Shown here: positions 6,919-16,007 of the stretch, piece after piece
How positions within the stretch are numbered: the first letter of the stretch is position 1
Layout of the letters: each line of letters opens with the position of its first letter
Assembly (NCBI GenBank): GCA_910585455.1
Contig: CAJUEL010000047.1
Span: 1 to 36,182, forward strand
DNA length: 36,182 nt
Source: an uncultured Eisenbergiella sp.
GTDB taxonomy: Bacteria > Bacillota > Clostridia > Lachnospirales > Lachnospiraceae
Reading direction: 5' to 3'
Made by a program: the position numbers and the translations under genes
The notes under the pieces: generated by a model
Seen by the model: the letters and a program-made list of their open reading frames with translations, nothing else
Told to the model about the DNA's origin: nothing
The model's database searches: none

Positions 6919-8373
6919 CTATTTCGCGCCGCTTCCCTGAAATACCTGCAGCACGGTCTTTAACAGAATTTTGATATCCAGTCCGATGGACCAGTTATCA
7001 ATATACTCCACATCCAGGCGGACGATTTCCTCGAAATCCGTGATATCGCTCCTGCCGCTCACCTGCCACATGCCGGTCAGCCCCGGACGAAAGCTCAGCC
7101 GCTTTTTATGATAGGGGCTGTACTGGGCGAATTCGTCCAGCGTGGGCGGCCGGGTTCCCACCAGGCTCATCTCCCCCTTTAAGATATTGAGAAACTGGGG
7201 AAACTCGTCCAGGCTGGTCCTGCGCAGAAAGCGTCCCACCCTCGTGATGCGCGGGTCATTCTCCATTTTGAACATCAGCCCGTCCATCTCGTTTTGGGAC
7301 ATGAGCTCCTTTTTCCGCTCCTCCGCATCCGCGTACATGGAGCGGAATTTATACATTTTAAAAATTCTGCCGTTGCGCCCGACCCTCTTCTGGGCAAAAA
7401 AGACCGGGCCGGGGGATTCCAGCTTGATGAGCGGTCCCGCGATGAGCGTCAAAGCCGCCAAAACCACACACCCCACAAGCGCCCCCGCCATATCCAGCAT
7501 GCGCTTCATGAGCACCTGTCCCACCGGCACGACCCGGTTGGCATAGGTCACCGTATAAAAGCGTCCGAACTGGGACAGCACCTTTTGATGCGCCCCCGCC
7601 AGCCGGGGCACGGGAATGCGATAGTGGATCGTGATGCCCATTTCCGCCAGCGTCTCCATGATAGTAAGAACCGACAGCAGCTTGGCCCCATCCGAAAAAC
7701 CGGCAGTCGAAGCGCCTTCCACCCCTTTCACCGCCACGATGACCTCATCCAGAGACGCATTTTTACAATATTCAATCAGCCCTGCCGCATCGCAGACCAC
7801 CGCGATATCCTCAAACGTCTCCTCCTCCGTCTTTTGGTCCATCAGCACAATGCCGGTCAGCTCGTAGCTGTAATCCTTCATGCCCTTCATGTCCTGCGCC
7901 AGCGCCTCCGCATATTCGGAATCCGCCACCAAAAGCAGCTTCCTGGTCTCCCCGAAATACTGATACAACACAGGCAGCACCCGTTTCCACAGCTGATGGA
8001 TCAAAAACATGAGCAGGCAGTCGAGCAGAATAAAATATAGAAAAACCAGCCGGGAGTAGGCATCCAGAAAGCTCATAAAGTAAAGGATGACAGCGCTCCC
8101 CGCCAACAGCAGCGCATTGTTGCGGACAATACAAAACAGCTCATGCAGCGGTCCCCGCAGAAAAATATTGCTGTTTAAATTCCGGAACAGATTCACCCCC
8201 AGATATACGGTCAGACAGACGCCCAGCAAAAGTCCGAAGTCCATCCGCTCGTTGTCACTGTAAAAAAATCTGCCGTTTCGGATATAGTTTGCCACGACCA
8301 GGCTGACCGCGATACAGATGCAATCCAGCATCATCACGACCAGATTCTGCAGCCTTGATCTTCTCTGATACAT
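6919..8373 (-). CDS. Polyprenyl-phosphate sugar-1-phosphate transferase
   Basis: A 484-residue membrane enzyme with four or five N-terminal helices (about residues 10-130), a central soluble region, another helix (about 290-312), and a C-terminal bacterial sugar transferase domain. The domain shows the family blocks SPGPVFFAQKRVGRNG, FKMYKFRSM, RRTSLDEFPQFLNILKGEMS, LVGTRPP and RPGLTGMWQVSGRS. Such enzymes (WbaP, CpsE, WcaJ type) transfer a sugar-1-phosphate from a nucleotide sugar to undecaprenyl phosphate, the first step of a capsule or exopolysaccharide repeat. It is the last gene of the GDP-mannose/GDP-fucose operon, 80 bp after manA. The sugar used cannot be read from sequence. No glycosyltransferases or flippase follow here, so the rest of the glycan pathway must be elsewhere. 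Confidence 0.92.
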   Translation of the reverse strand: MYQRRSRLQNLVVMMLDCICIAVSLVVANYIRNGRFFYSDNERMDFGLLLGVCLTVYLGVNLFRNLNSNIFLRGPLHELFCIVRNNALLLAGSAVILYFMSFLDAYSRLVFLYFILLDCLLMFLIHQLWKRVLPVLYQYFGETRKLLLVADSEYAEALAQDMKGMKDYSYELTGIVLMDQKTEEETFEDIAVVCDAAGLIEYCKNASLDEVIVAVKGVEGASTAGFSDGAKLLSVLTIMETLAEMGITIHYRIPVPRLAGAHQKVLSQFGRFYTVTYANRVVPVGQVLMKRMLDMAGALVGCVVLAALTLIAGPLIKLESPGPVFFAQKRVGRNGRIFKMYKFRSMYADAEERKKELMSQNEMDGLMFKMENDPRITRVGRFLRRTSLDEFPQFLNILKGEMSLVGTRPPTLDEFAQYSPYHKKRLSFRPGLTGMWQVSGRSDITDFEEIVRLDVEYIDNWSIGLDIKILLKTVLQVFQGSGAK

Positions 8374-8453
8374 ACCCTTTTCCTCGTTTGATAACCACCA
8401 TATTTTGCCGCGGACCGTCAGGCTCGCACAGTTTTGTCCAAACCGCCATCCCC

Positions 8454-9461
8454 CTAACAGCCCACCTTGAGCATCTGCGCTTTTCCGTGCAGCTTAAGGG
8501 GCGCAGAGCATGCCGGCACGAAGATACAGTCACCCTTGACAAAACGGATCACCTCTCCGTCCTCCTGCCATAATACCCCGCAGCCGCCGATGCACAAAAG
8601 CACCTGAAAGGAATTGCTTCCCGTCTGAAAATCCGCCATTTCCCGGCAGCGCTCCGTATTGATCAGCATCCGCTCCACCTGAAAATATTTACAGCGGCAC
8701 AAAAGCTCAGTGGCACAGCCCTTTTTATAGTTCAGCACCCGCATGGGCTGCCTGGGCGCCGCGCTGCCCTTTAAGTTCGCCACCTCCAGCGCCCTCTCAA
8801 TATGGAGGGTGCGCTTTTGTCCGTTTTTATCCACCCGGTTATAATCATAGAGCCGATAGGTCAGGTTAGAGCTTTCCTGAATTTCCGCCACCAGCGTTCC
8901 CGCGCCGATCCCGTGCACCGTCCCCGGCTCCACATAAAACACATCGTCCTTTCGCACCGGAACCTTTTGCAGATACTTTTCCACCGTCCCGTTTTCCAGG
9001 CTCCTTTTTAAAACCTCTTTTTTCATATCGTGGTAAAAGCCATAGATCAGCCTCGCGTCCTTTGCCGCATCCAGCACATACCACATTTCTGTTTTGCCAA
9101 GAGAGCCGTTTTCATGCGTCTGCGCATAGGCGTCGTCCGGATGCACCTGCACGGACAGATCCTTTTTCGCGTCGATGAGCTTGATCAGGATGGGCAGCTC
9201 CCCTCTGGTGCGGGGATGGGTGCCCAGAAATTCCGGATGCTCTCTAAGCACCCTGTCAAGCGTCCTGCCTGCATACGGGCCGTCCGCCACAACGCTTCTT
9301 CCGTCCGGATGGGTGGAGCACTCCCAGGTCTCCGCCAGCGGCTCTGTATCAATCTCCTTGGAAAAATCATCCCGCAGGCGGCTTCCGCCCCACAGGTAAT
9401 CCTTTCCCGCAGGCTTTAGCAAAAACGGACGGCTATTCGAGTTCAAATTTTTGTTTGTCAT
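8454..9461 (-). CDS. manA: Mannose-6-phosphate isomerase, class I
   Basis: The 335-residue product is a type I phosphomannose isomerase, converting fructose-6-phosphate and mannose-6-phosphate. Zinc ligands are visible: the QVHPDD block (H107), E125 in GKTEMW, and H183 in YVEPGTVHGIGAG. KPAGKDYLWGG at residues 16-26 and AETWECS are further family marks. The length fits the short Firmicutes type. Its start overlaps the 3' end of manC by 29 bp, showing translational coupling, so the pair makes mannose-6-phosphate and then GDP-mannose. No phosphomannomutase is present in the window, so that step must be supplied from elsewhere. Confidence 0.95.
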   Translation of the reverse strand: MTNKNLNSNSRPFLLKPAGKDYLWGGSRLRDDFSKEIDTEPLAETWECSTHPDGRSVVADGPYAGRTLDRVLREHPEFLGTHPRTRGELPILIKLIDAKKDLSVQVHPDDAYAQTHENGSLGKTEMWYVLDAAKDARLIYGFYHDMKKEVLKRSLENGTVEKYLQKVPVRKDDVFYVEPGTVHGIGAGTLVAEIQESSNLTYRLYDYNRVDKNGQKRTLHIERALEVANLKGSAAPRQPMRVLNYKKGCATELLCRCKYFQVERMLINTERCREMADFQTGSNSFQVLLCIGGCGVLWQEDGEVIRFVKGDCIFVPACSAPLKLHGKAQMLKVGC

Positions 9462-10746
9462 GTACGCTGATCTCCCTGCCCAGCTGCACCTCCATCAGTT
9501 TCAGCTCCGTGTCCGCCAGAATCGTATGCCGGCAGCCCGCCTGCATGGTCACCACATCTCCCGCCTGCACGGGCTGTTCCATGCCGTCCACGATGGTCCT
9601 TCCCCTGCCGGAAATGATCGTCCAGACCTCGTCCCGCCTTTCATGGCTGTGATAGTTCATGGAACAGCCGGGATTTAAGGTCACCTTGATGGTCATGCTC
9701 TCTTCCTCCACGTCAATGACGCGGAAGCTCCCCCAGGATTTTTCCGCGAACATGATGCGCTGATCCATCCGGTCCACAAAGGGCTGAATATAGCTGGACT
9801 GGGCCTTGTCCGAAACCAGGATGCCCTCCGGGCTTGCGGAAACCACCACGTCATGTAAGCCCATGCACAATAGCGGCACATCCAGCTCATTGACCACGTG
9901 CACGTTCCGGCAGCTTTCATTCATCGCCACATCCCCGACGCTGTTTTCCTCCATCGCCTCCGTCAGCGTATTCCAGGTGCCCAGATCCTTCCAGCTGCCC
10001 CCAAAGCGCAAAACCCGGATATCCGTTTCCTTCTCCGTCACCGCCCGGTCGAAGCTGATGGCGTCCAGCTTCTCATAGCTGTCATAAAGCTCCTCATAAT
10101 CCCGGCTGCCCAAATGCCTGCGTGCCATTTCCAGCATATACTCCAGCCGAAACGCGAATACGCCGCCGTTCCAGAGCGCCCCCTTTTGCATGAGCGCCTC
10201 CGCCGTCTTTGCGTCCGGCTTTTCCTGAAATTGAATAACCCTGCTCACAGGCTGTGCGTCAGCAGGGAGAATATATCCGTATTTTTCGCTGGGATAGGAA
10301 GGGGAAATGCCCATCAGGACGAGCGCCGCCGCCTTCTTTGCCGCCAGCTCTTCCATTTCCGTAAACATCCGGAAATAATCCGGCTCCACATAAGGATCCA
10401 CCGGGCAGACCAGTACCGCCTCCTCCTGCCCGATTTCCTTCACATCGTGCAGGTATGCCGCCGCCAGCGCCAGAGCGGCAAAGGTATCCTTCCTGCAGGG
10501 CTCCGCGCACACCGCCACATCCTCTCCCAGCTGGCTGTGAATGGTGGGAACCTGGGTTTTGGAGGTGGCGACCGTCACCCGCGCATCCGGCAGTACCTCC
10601 CGGATCTGCCGGTAAACGCGCTGTACCATGGATTCGTAGCTGCCATTTTGATCCTTGAAAATCTGAATAAACTGCTTGGAGCGGATATCGTTGGACAGCG
10701 GCCAGAGACGCTTGCCCGAGCCGCCGGATAATAATATGATATTCAT
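9433..10746 (-). CDS. manC: Mannose-1-phosphate guanylyltransferase with cupin domain
   Basis: The 437-residue enzyme makes GDP-mannose from mannose-1-phosphate and GTP. The N-terminus has the nucleotidyltransferase loop LSGGSGKRLWPLS (residues 5-17) followed by SKQF, and FQEKPD lies further on. The C-terminal 110 residues form a cupin with NYHSHERRDEVWTIISG, as in type II PMI/GMP proteins. Because a separate manA follows, the cupin may be structural or regulatory and not a second active site. It sits two bases after the GDP-fucose synthase stop and overlaps manA, in the middle of a five-gene minus-strand operon. Confidence 0.93.
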   Translation of the reverse strand: MNIILLSGGSGKRLWPLSNDIRSKQFIQIFKDQNGSYESMVQRVYRQIREVLPDARVTVATSKTQVPTIHSQLGEDVAVCAEPCRKDTFAALALAAAYLHDVKEIGQEEAVLVCPVDPYVEPDYFRMFTEMEELAAKKAAALVLMGISPSYPSEKYGYILPADAQPVSRVIQFQEKPDAKTAEALMQKGALWNGGVFAFRLEYMLEMARRHLGSRDYEELYDSYEKLDAISFDRAVTEKETDIRVLRFGGSWKDLGTWNTLTEAMEENSVGDVAMNESCRNVHVVNELDVPLLCMGLHDVVVSASPEGILVSDKAQSSYIQPFVDRMDQRIMFAEKSWGSFRVIDVEEESMTIKVTLNPGCSMNYHSHERRDEVWTIISGRGRTIVDGMEQPVQAGDVVTMQAGCRHTILADTELKLMEVQLGREISVHDKQKFELE

Positions 10747-10748
10747 GC

Positions 10749-11714
10749 CTATCGTTCCGCCCTCATGGGATTATTGCAGAAATCCTCATAGGAAAGCCGA
10801 ATGCCTTCCTCCAGCTCCACCCGGTATTTCCAACCCAGCTGCGCAAGCTTCGAGACATCCAGAAGCTTGCGCGGTGTGCCGTCCGGCTTCGTCGGATCCC
10901 ATTTGATTTCTCCCGTAAAGCCGACCACCTTCGCGACCAGCTCAGTCAGCTCCCTGATGGTCAGCTCCTTTCCCGTTCCCACGTTCACCGTTTCGTTTCC
11001 GGAATAATGATTCATCAAAAACAGACATGCGTCCGCCAGGTCGTCCACATATAAAAACTCCCGCAGGGGCGTGCCGCTTCCCCAGCAGACCACTTCCCCT
11101 GCGCCTTCCACCTTCGCCTCGTGGAACCGCCGGATCAGCGCCGGCAGCACATGGCTGTGAAGGGGATGGTAGTTATCGTTGGGACCGTACAGATTGGTGG
11201 GCATGGCGGAAATATAATCCGTGCCGTACTGCCGGTTCAAAAATTCACAGTATTTCAACCCGGAAATTTTCGCCAGCGCGTATGCCTCATTGGTCTTTTC
11301 CAGCTCGCTGGTCAAAAGACAGCTTTCCGGCATCGGCTGGGGCGCCATCCGCGGATAAATGCAGGAGGAGCCGAGAAACAAAAGCTTTTTACAGCCACAT
11401 TTCCACGCCTCGTGAATCACATTCATCTCCAGCGTCATGTTGTCATACATGAAATCCGCCAACGCCTCCTGGTTCGCCATGATGCCGCCCACCTTCGCCG
11501 CCGCCAGAAACACATAATCCGGCCTTTCCTGTGCAAAAAAATCCTCCACATCCGCCTGCCTGCACAGATTCAGCTCCTTGTGGGTCCTCGTGACAATATT
11601 CTGATAGCCTTCCTTTAAAAGCGCCCGGACGATGGCGGAGCCCACCATCCCCCGATGCCCGGCGACATAAATTTTCGCTTCCTTTTCCATTTCCGTAATC
11701 TGACCTTTCTCCAT
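10749..11714 (-). CDS. fcl: GDP-L-fucose synthase
   Basis: A 321-residue short-chain dehydrogenase/reductase that epimerises and reduces GDP-4-keto-6-deoxymannose to GDP-L-fucose using NADPH. Visible marks are the nucleotide-binding GHRGMVGSA, AAAKVGGI, FLGSSCIYPR, the catalytic YALAK (YxxxK), MPTNLYGPNDNYHP, and GSGTPLREFLYVDDLA. The 5' end is uncertain: ATG at 11714 has a poor ribosome binding site, while an in-frame ATG at 11690, just before EKEAKIYVAG, is closer to the usual family start and has GAAAGG 12 nt upstream. It follows gmd by 33 bp and precedes manC by 2 bp, so the operon order is the de novo pathway in reverse. Confidence 0.95.
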   Translation of the reverse strand: MEKGQITEMEKEAKIYVAGHRGMVGSAIVRALLKEGYQNIVTRTHKELNLCRQADVEDFFAQERPDYVFLAAAKVGGIMANQEALADFMYDNMTLEMNVIHEAWKCGCKKLLFLGSSCIYPRMAPQPMPESCLLTSELEKTNEAYALAKISGLKYCEFLNRQYGTDYISAMPTNLYGPNDNYHPLHSHVLPALIRRFHEAKVEGAGEVVCWGSGTPLREFLYVDDLADACLFLMNHYSGNETVNVGTGKELTIRELTELVAKVVGFTGEIKWDPTKPDGTPRKLLDVSKLAQLGWKYRVELEEGIRLSYEDFCNNPMRAER

Positions 11715-11720
11715 TTATAT

Positions 11721-11742
11721 CCGTTCAGACAGGTCCAAACGG
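11721..11742. repeat. Short palindromic repeat, degenerate copy
   Basis: CCGTTCAGACAGGTCCAAAC followed by GG, between the gmd stop and the fcl start. It shares GTTCAGACAGGTC with the full copy at 33201-33230; the 3' arm carries substitutions that weaken the hairpin. Confidence 0.5.
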
Positions 11743-11747
11743 TTCCC

Positions 11748-12812
11748 TCAATTCTGATCCTGTGTAAGCACCGCCTTCATGGCTGCTTCCTGCTTCGCCA
11801 GCCCTCTGTCATGCTCCGCCATGATGCGCACCAGCTCCTCATAGCTGGTCTTTTGCGGATTCCACCCGAGGACCGTCTTCGCCTTTGTGGGATCTCCCCA
11901 GAGGTTGTCCACATCGGTGGAACGAAACCATGCCGGATTGACGCACACGAGCATCTTTCCCGTAGCGGCGTCATAGCCCTTTTCCGCAAGGCCTTCTCCT
12001 TCCCAGCGCAATGTAATGCCGTTTGCCGCAAATGCCTTTTCCGTGAAATCCCGCACGGTATGCTGCTGCCCGGTGGCAATGACGAAATCCTCCGGCGTAT
12101 CATGCTGCAGAATCATCCACATGCACTCCACATAGTCCTTCGCATAGCCCCAGTCCCGTTTGGAATCCATGTTGCCAAGCTCCAGATGATCCTGCAGGCC
12201 CTCCGCAATCCGTCCCGCAGCCAGCGTGATTTTTCTGGTCACAAAATTCTCGCCCCGCCGCTCCGACTCGTGGTTGAAAAGAATGCCGTTTACCGCAAAC
12301 ATTCCATACGCTTCCCGATACTCCTTTGTGATCCAGAAGCCGTATTGCTTCGCCACCGCATACGGGCTGTAGGGATGGAACGGAGTCGTCTCTCTCTGGG
12401 GCACCTCCTCCACCTTGCCGTACAGCTCCGACGTGGAAGCCTGATAGATTTTCGTCGTTTTCTCCAGTCCCAGTATGCGCACCGCCTCCAGAATGCGCAG
12501 CACGCCGATCGCGTCCACTTCTCCGGAATATTCCGGCACATCAAAGGAAATCTGGACATGGGACTGGGCTGCCAGATTGTATATTTCGTCCGGTCTTACC
12601 AGACCGATAATGCGCACCAGCGATGAAGAATCGGACAAATCCCCGTCATGGAGCGTCACCGCATGCTTTGCCAGCAAATGATCGATCCTCGCCGTATTGG
12701 AAATGGACGCCCGGCGGGTGATCCCGTGTACCTCATATCCCTTTTCCAGTAAAAATTCTGCCAGATAAGAACCATCCTGTCCTGTTATTCCGGTAATCAG
12801 TGCTTTTTTCAT
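11748..12812 (-). CDS. gmd: GDP-mannose 4,6-dehydratase
   Basis: A 354-residue SDR enzyme converting GDP-mannose to GDP-4-keto-6-deoxymannose, the first committed step to GDP-L-fucose. It shows the NADP loop GITGQDGSYLAEFLLEKGY, RRAS (cofactor phosphate contact), the catalytic STSELYG region, YAVAK (YxxxK), and NHESERRGENFVTRK. Two adjacent ATG codons open the gene; the second (12812) has GGAGG at 5-nt spacing and is preferred, the first would have only 2 nt. A promoter sits 40-70 bp upstream, between this gene and the fucokinase gene, so gmd-fcl-manC-manA-transferase can be made as its own unit. Confidence 0.96.
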   Translation of the reverse strand: MKKALITGITGQDGSYLAEFLLEKGYEVHGITRRASISNTARIDHLLAKHAVTLHDGDLSDSSSLVRIIGLVRPDEIYNLAAQSHVQISFDVPEYSGEVDAIGVLRILEAVRILGLEKTTKIYQASTSELYGKVEEVPQRETTPFHPYSPYAVAKQYGFWITKEYREAYGMFAVNGILFNHESERRGENFVTRKITLAAGRIAEGLQDHLELGNMDSKRDWGYAKDYVECMWMILQHDTPEDFVIATGQQHTVRDFTEKAFAANGITLRWEGEGLAEKGYDAATGKMLVCVNPAWFRSTDVDNLWGDPTKAKTVLGWNPQKTSYEELVRIMAEHDRGLAKQEAAMKAVLTQDQN

Positions 12813-12849
12813 CATATCCTCCGATTGTATTTTTGCTTATTCTGCTACC

Positions 12850-12878
12850 ATTTTACCCTTGATCGCATCCTTTTACAA
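12850..12878 (-). promoter_or_regulatory. Promoter of the gmd operon
   Basis: TTGTAA (12873-12878), a 17-bp spacer and TAAAAT (12850-12855) on the minus strand, located in the 90-bp gap after the fucokinase gene and about 40 bp before the gmd start. Confidence 0.6.
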
Positions 12879-12904
12879 GCCTGAAACGACTTTTTATCTT
12901 CTTT

Positions 12905-15900
12905 TCACATAAATTCCGATTCCCACACATCCACGCCGCTGTTTTGAAACACGGCCTGCAGCCGCTCCCTGAGCGCCTCTTTGGAGATACCCCGCTTCAA
13001 AATCACCTGTAAAAATCCGCCGCCGCCCGCGCCGCAGATGAACCGGCCGTCGATCAGATCCTCACAGGCCAGGAAAATCTGTTCGATACAGGTATTGGTC
13101 GCGGAAGGATCCAGCTGCCTGGAAAGCTCCCAGTGCCGGTTTAACAGGCGGGCAAATTCGTCGATATCGCCTCTTTCCAGCTCAAATTTCATCAAAACGG
13201 ACAACGGCTGCATATCGTGCAGCGCCGCCACAGATGCCGGACGGTTCCCGATATAATTGCCCACCACACTGCGCAGCAGATTTCTCGCCAGCCTGCGCTG
13301 CCCGGTATAAATCAGGGCAAACCGCTCCTCCAGCTCCTGCCTGGCAGCCGCAGGCATCGCCACCTGCTCCACATGGATTTTCTGCTCCATGCCCGGCCTG
13401 GTGGTGATGAGCTTGATGCCCTCCGTTAATCCGCCCACCTGATCCTGCCAGCCGCCTCCCGTGCTCATGATCTGCTCCATCCCCAAAACCACGCCGTAAA
13501 TTTCATCATTATCCAGCGGTTTTCCGAAAAATTCATACAGCGCCCGGATGCATGCGCCCGCCAGAATGCTGCTGGTGCCAAGCCCTGAGCCCTTGGGAAT
13601 CCCGATCACCCTTGTGGAAATATAAATGCCGCCTCCCAGCCGCATAAGAAGCTCTTGCAGGGAGCATTCCCCGTTTAGCGGTATCACCCCCGACGCGATC
13701 AGCGCCGCCTTATGCAGGGCAAAAAAGTCAAAGGGATTGTGGCAATCCCGGATTTCCTCCACCGTATGCGCCACGCCATGTACGCCCACATCCGCGCTCT
13801 CGAATTCCACATGGTATGCGGACAGCCTGCGCACCTCCACCTGAATCGGACAAATCCCGTTCAGCTTTATGGCAGCGTTTAACACAATGCCGCCCTGCTC
13901 GTTACAGTGCGGCGGCGTATCCGTCCAACCGCCTCCCCAGTTTACCCGCACCGGAAGCTGTGTCTTTACCCGCTCCTTTACGATCCGCAGCGCCTCTCCG
14001 CTTTTGATGGTGCTGACCGCCGCCTCATAAATTTCCTTCTGTATGACGCCAAAGCAAAGCTCCTCCGCCGTTTCATAGCTGTCGGCGCCAAACTTCACAT
14101 TTTTATCCTTCATAAACCGGGACAATGCGTAATAGATCCGGATTTTTAAGCTGAAATCACTCTGCCCGGCGTCCGCAAGCAGCGTGCGGTAGATTTCCTC
14201 CGTGATGCCGCGCACGCCGAACACGGAAAGGGCTTCCTTATAATACACATTCCGTTCCAGCAGATTGACAAATTTTCTTGCCAGAATCCGGTTCTCCAGC
14301 TCCCTCTCCCAGCGGTTCGCCTCTCCGGTATCCGCAAGCATAAAGCTGGAAGCAAGGCTCTCCCGGCGACAGCCCCTCCAGTCCTCAATTTCTTCCTGCG
14401 CTGCGGCTCCCTGCGCCATCCGCTGTAAAATATTGCAGTATGAAACCGCCTCCTGCATCGTCTCGCAGACCGGATATAATCGGGCGTTCCACAGAGACTG
14501 TTCTGCATCCTGCCACAGCTGCTCACAGGCGATACCATTTTCGGACATAAAACGCTCCAGCGTGGTTCCCAGAAAAGCGGCATTTTGTCCGTACCGGACC
14601 TTCGGATTATCCTCCACGCCATATACGCGCACGACAAAAAGGCCGTCCTGCAAAGGCAGCCCATGCAATACCGTATGCGCACCGACCCTTTCGTTGCGCA
14701 GCTTGACGCCCGAAACAATAGCGCCCTCTCCCACCGCCGTGTGCTCCAGAATATAACAGTTCTCCAGATAAGCGCCCCGGCAGACCTGGGCGCGCTTTCC
14801 CACATACGCCCGATGCGCGGCATATGCTGCGCCTTCCTCCGCCGTGGTCATGACATGGGGGCTCCAATCCAGAAATTCGTAATCCCCAATATCGGATGTG
14901 ACCAGCCCCAAAAGCTCCCTGGTCGTGCCAAAATGAATGAACTGCGCGGGGGAAAGGCAGATGAGCTTCATGGAAAAGTCCTGCAGCGCTTCCCAGAGCT
15001 TTTTCCGGCATGCCACAAGCCGGTCATTCATCGTCCCTTCCGCCGCCTCCCGGCAATACGCTTCCAGCGTCACCTGATTGGCCAGCGGATAGAGAAAATC
15101 CCCGTAGAAGCTAAGCCTTGCTTCCTCGTTGACAAATTCCCGGTATTTTTCCTCATCCACGACGCCGTCTGTGCTGATCAGCAAATACAGGGCATGCAAC
15201 AGGGACGCGTCAAAAATAACCGCTCCCGTATCCAGATTCACACAGCCCCGTTCATTGACCGCGCCCGCCTTAACAAGCTGCTCCTTTGGCTGCTTGTGCA
15301 AAAACCTGCCCACAAACCCGTTTCCGTCATCCAGAAAGACGCCGTGCTCTTTTCCGACCGCAACGCTTTCCTGAATGGAAATTGCCGCCGCTCCCCGGTA
15401 TTGAAAGTCGATCTGCAGCGGATTAAACAACAGCAGCACATCCCCGGAAAGCACCAGCATCCCTTCCCGGATTCTGGAGGGAACACCGGACATCGCAATC
15501 ATGAATTCGTCAAACAGCGTCGAGGAAAACCCGTTGGGAAGCTTCCTTGGCACCGGCGAAAACAGCTTTCCCAGCGCGCTGTACTGGGGCACTCTTTTGG
15601 AGTCCCCGCCGGAATGAATCACCAGTATCCGCTTTCCCGCAAACGGATCCTCTCCTTTTGCCGCCTGACCGGCAAGATATTTTAACACCTGGAAGGTCGC
15701 GCCGCCGGAACCAACCCTTTTTCCGTCCGGATCCGGCAAAACCGCATATCCGGCAGTTGTAGGCAAGAGCCCGTTGTCCAGCCTGTAGCGCAGCTGTTCC
15801 CGGTATGCCGCCGCCTGCGCTTCATTGGATGCGGTTAAAATCACATAATCCCATTTCAGAAAATTCTCTTTTTGCAGACTGCGCTCGTAATCCTCCCAGG

Positions 15901-15958
15901 CATCCAGATAGCTCTGCCGAAGGAAAAGATTCCGAATCGTCTTATATGTCATCGCCAT
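12905..15958 (-). CDS. fkp: Bifunctional L-fucokinase/GDP-fucose pyrophosphorylase
   Basis: The roughly 1017-residue protein joins two enzymes. The N-terminal half has the fucose-1-phosphate guanylyltransferase blocks GKRVGSGGATFQVLKYL, LVIHSGGDSKRVPQYSALGK and LVLSGDVLLLF. The C-terminal third is a GHMP kinase: VRVNWGGGWTDTPPHCN, IPKGSGLGTSSILAGA (ATP loop) and GGWQDQVGG. Fusion in this order is the Fkp/FKGP type known from Bacteroides and plants, which turns free L-fucose into GDP-L-fucose through fucose-1-phosphate. An ECF-like sigma gene lies just upstream and the de novo GDP-fucose operon just downstream. The start is ambiguous: ATG 15958 has GGGGA six bases before it; GTG 15970 and ATG 15952 are alternatives. 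Confidence 0.93.
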   Translation of the reverse strand: MAMTYKTIRNLFLRQSYLDAWEDYERSLQKENFLKWDYVILTASNEAQAAAYREQLRYRLDNGLLPTTAGYAVLPDPDGKRVGSGGATFQVLKYLAGQAAKGEDPFAGKRILVIHSGGDSKRVPQYSALGKLFSPVPRKLPNGFSSTLFDEFMIAMSGVPSRIREGMLVLSGDVLLLFNPLQIDFQYRGAAAISIQESVAVGKEHGVFLDDGNGFVGRFLHKQPKEQLVKAGAVNERGCVNLDTGAVIFDASLLHALYLLISTDGVVDEEKYREFVNEEARLSFYGDFLYPLANQVTLEAYCREAAEGTMNDRLVACRKKLWEALQDFSMKLICLSPAQFIHFGTTRELLGLVTSDIGDYEFLDWSPHVMTTAEEGAAYAAHRAYVGKRAQVCRGAYLENCYILEHTAVGEGAIVSGVKLRNERVGAHTVLHGLPLQDGLFVVRVYGVEDNPKVRYGQNAAFLGTTLERFMSENGIACEQLWQDAEQSLWNARLYPVCETMQEAVSYCNILQRMAQGAAAQEEIEDWRGCRRESLASSFMLADTGEANRWERELENRILARKFVNLLERNVYYKEALSVFGVRGITEEIYRTLLADAGQSDFSLKIRIYYALSRFMKDKNVKFGADSYETAEELCFGVIQKEIYEAAVSTIKSGEALRIVKERVKTQLPVRVNWGGGWTDTPPHCNEQGGIVLNAAIKLNGICPIQVEVRRLSAYHVEFESADVGVHGVAHTVEEIRDCHNPFDFFALHKAALIASGVIPLNGECSLQELLMRLGGGIYISTRVIGIPKGSGLGTSSILAGACIRALYEFFGKPLDNDEIYGVVLGMEQIMSTGGGWQDQVGGLTEGIKLITTRPGMEQKIHVEQVAMPAAARQELEERFALIYTGQRRLARNLLRSVVGNYIGNRPASVAALHDMQPLSVLMKFELERGDIDEFARLLNRHWELSRQLDPSATNTCIEQIFLACEDLIDGRFICGAGGGGFLQVILKRGISKEALRERLQAVFQNSGVDVWESEFM

Positions 15959-16007
15959 AGTCGTCCCCACATGTCCGTTATGCCCCGACCACAGCGGACC
16001 GGCGCAT

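Noticed and set aside
14585..15685. A 366-codon plus-strand frame opposite the fucokinase gene
   Set aside because: No recognisable domain, composition rich in His, Arg and Gln typical of antisense frames in GC-rich genes, and the minus-strand gene is unambiguous.
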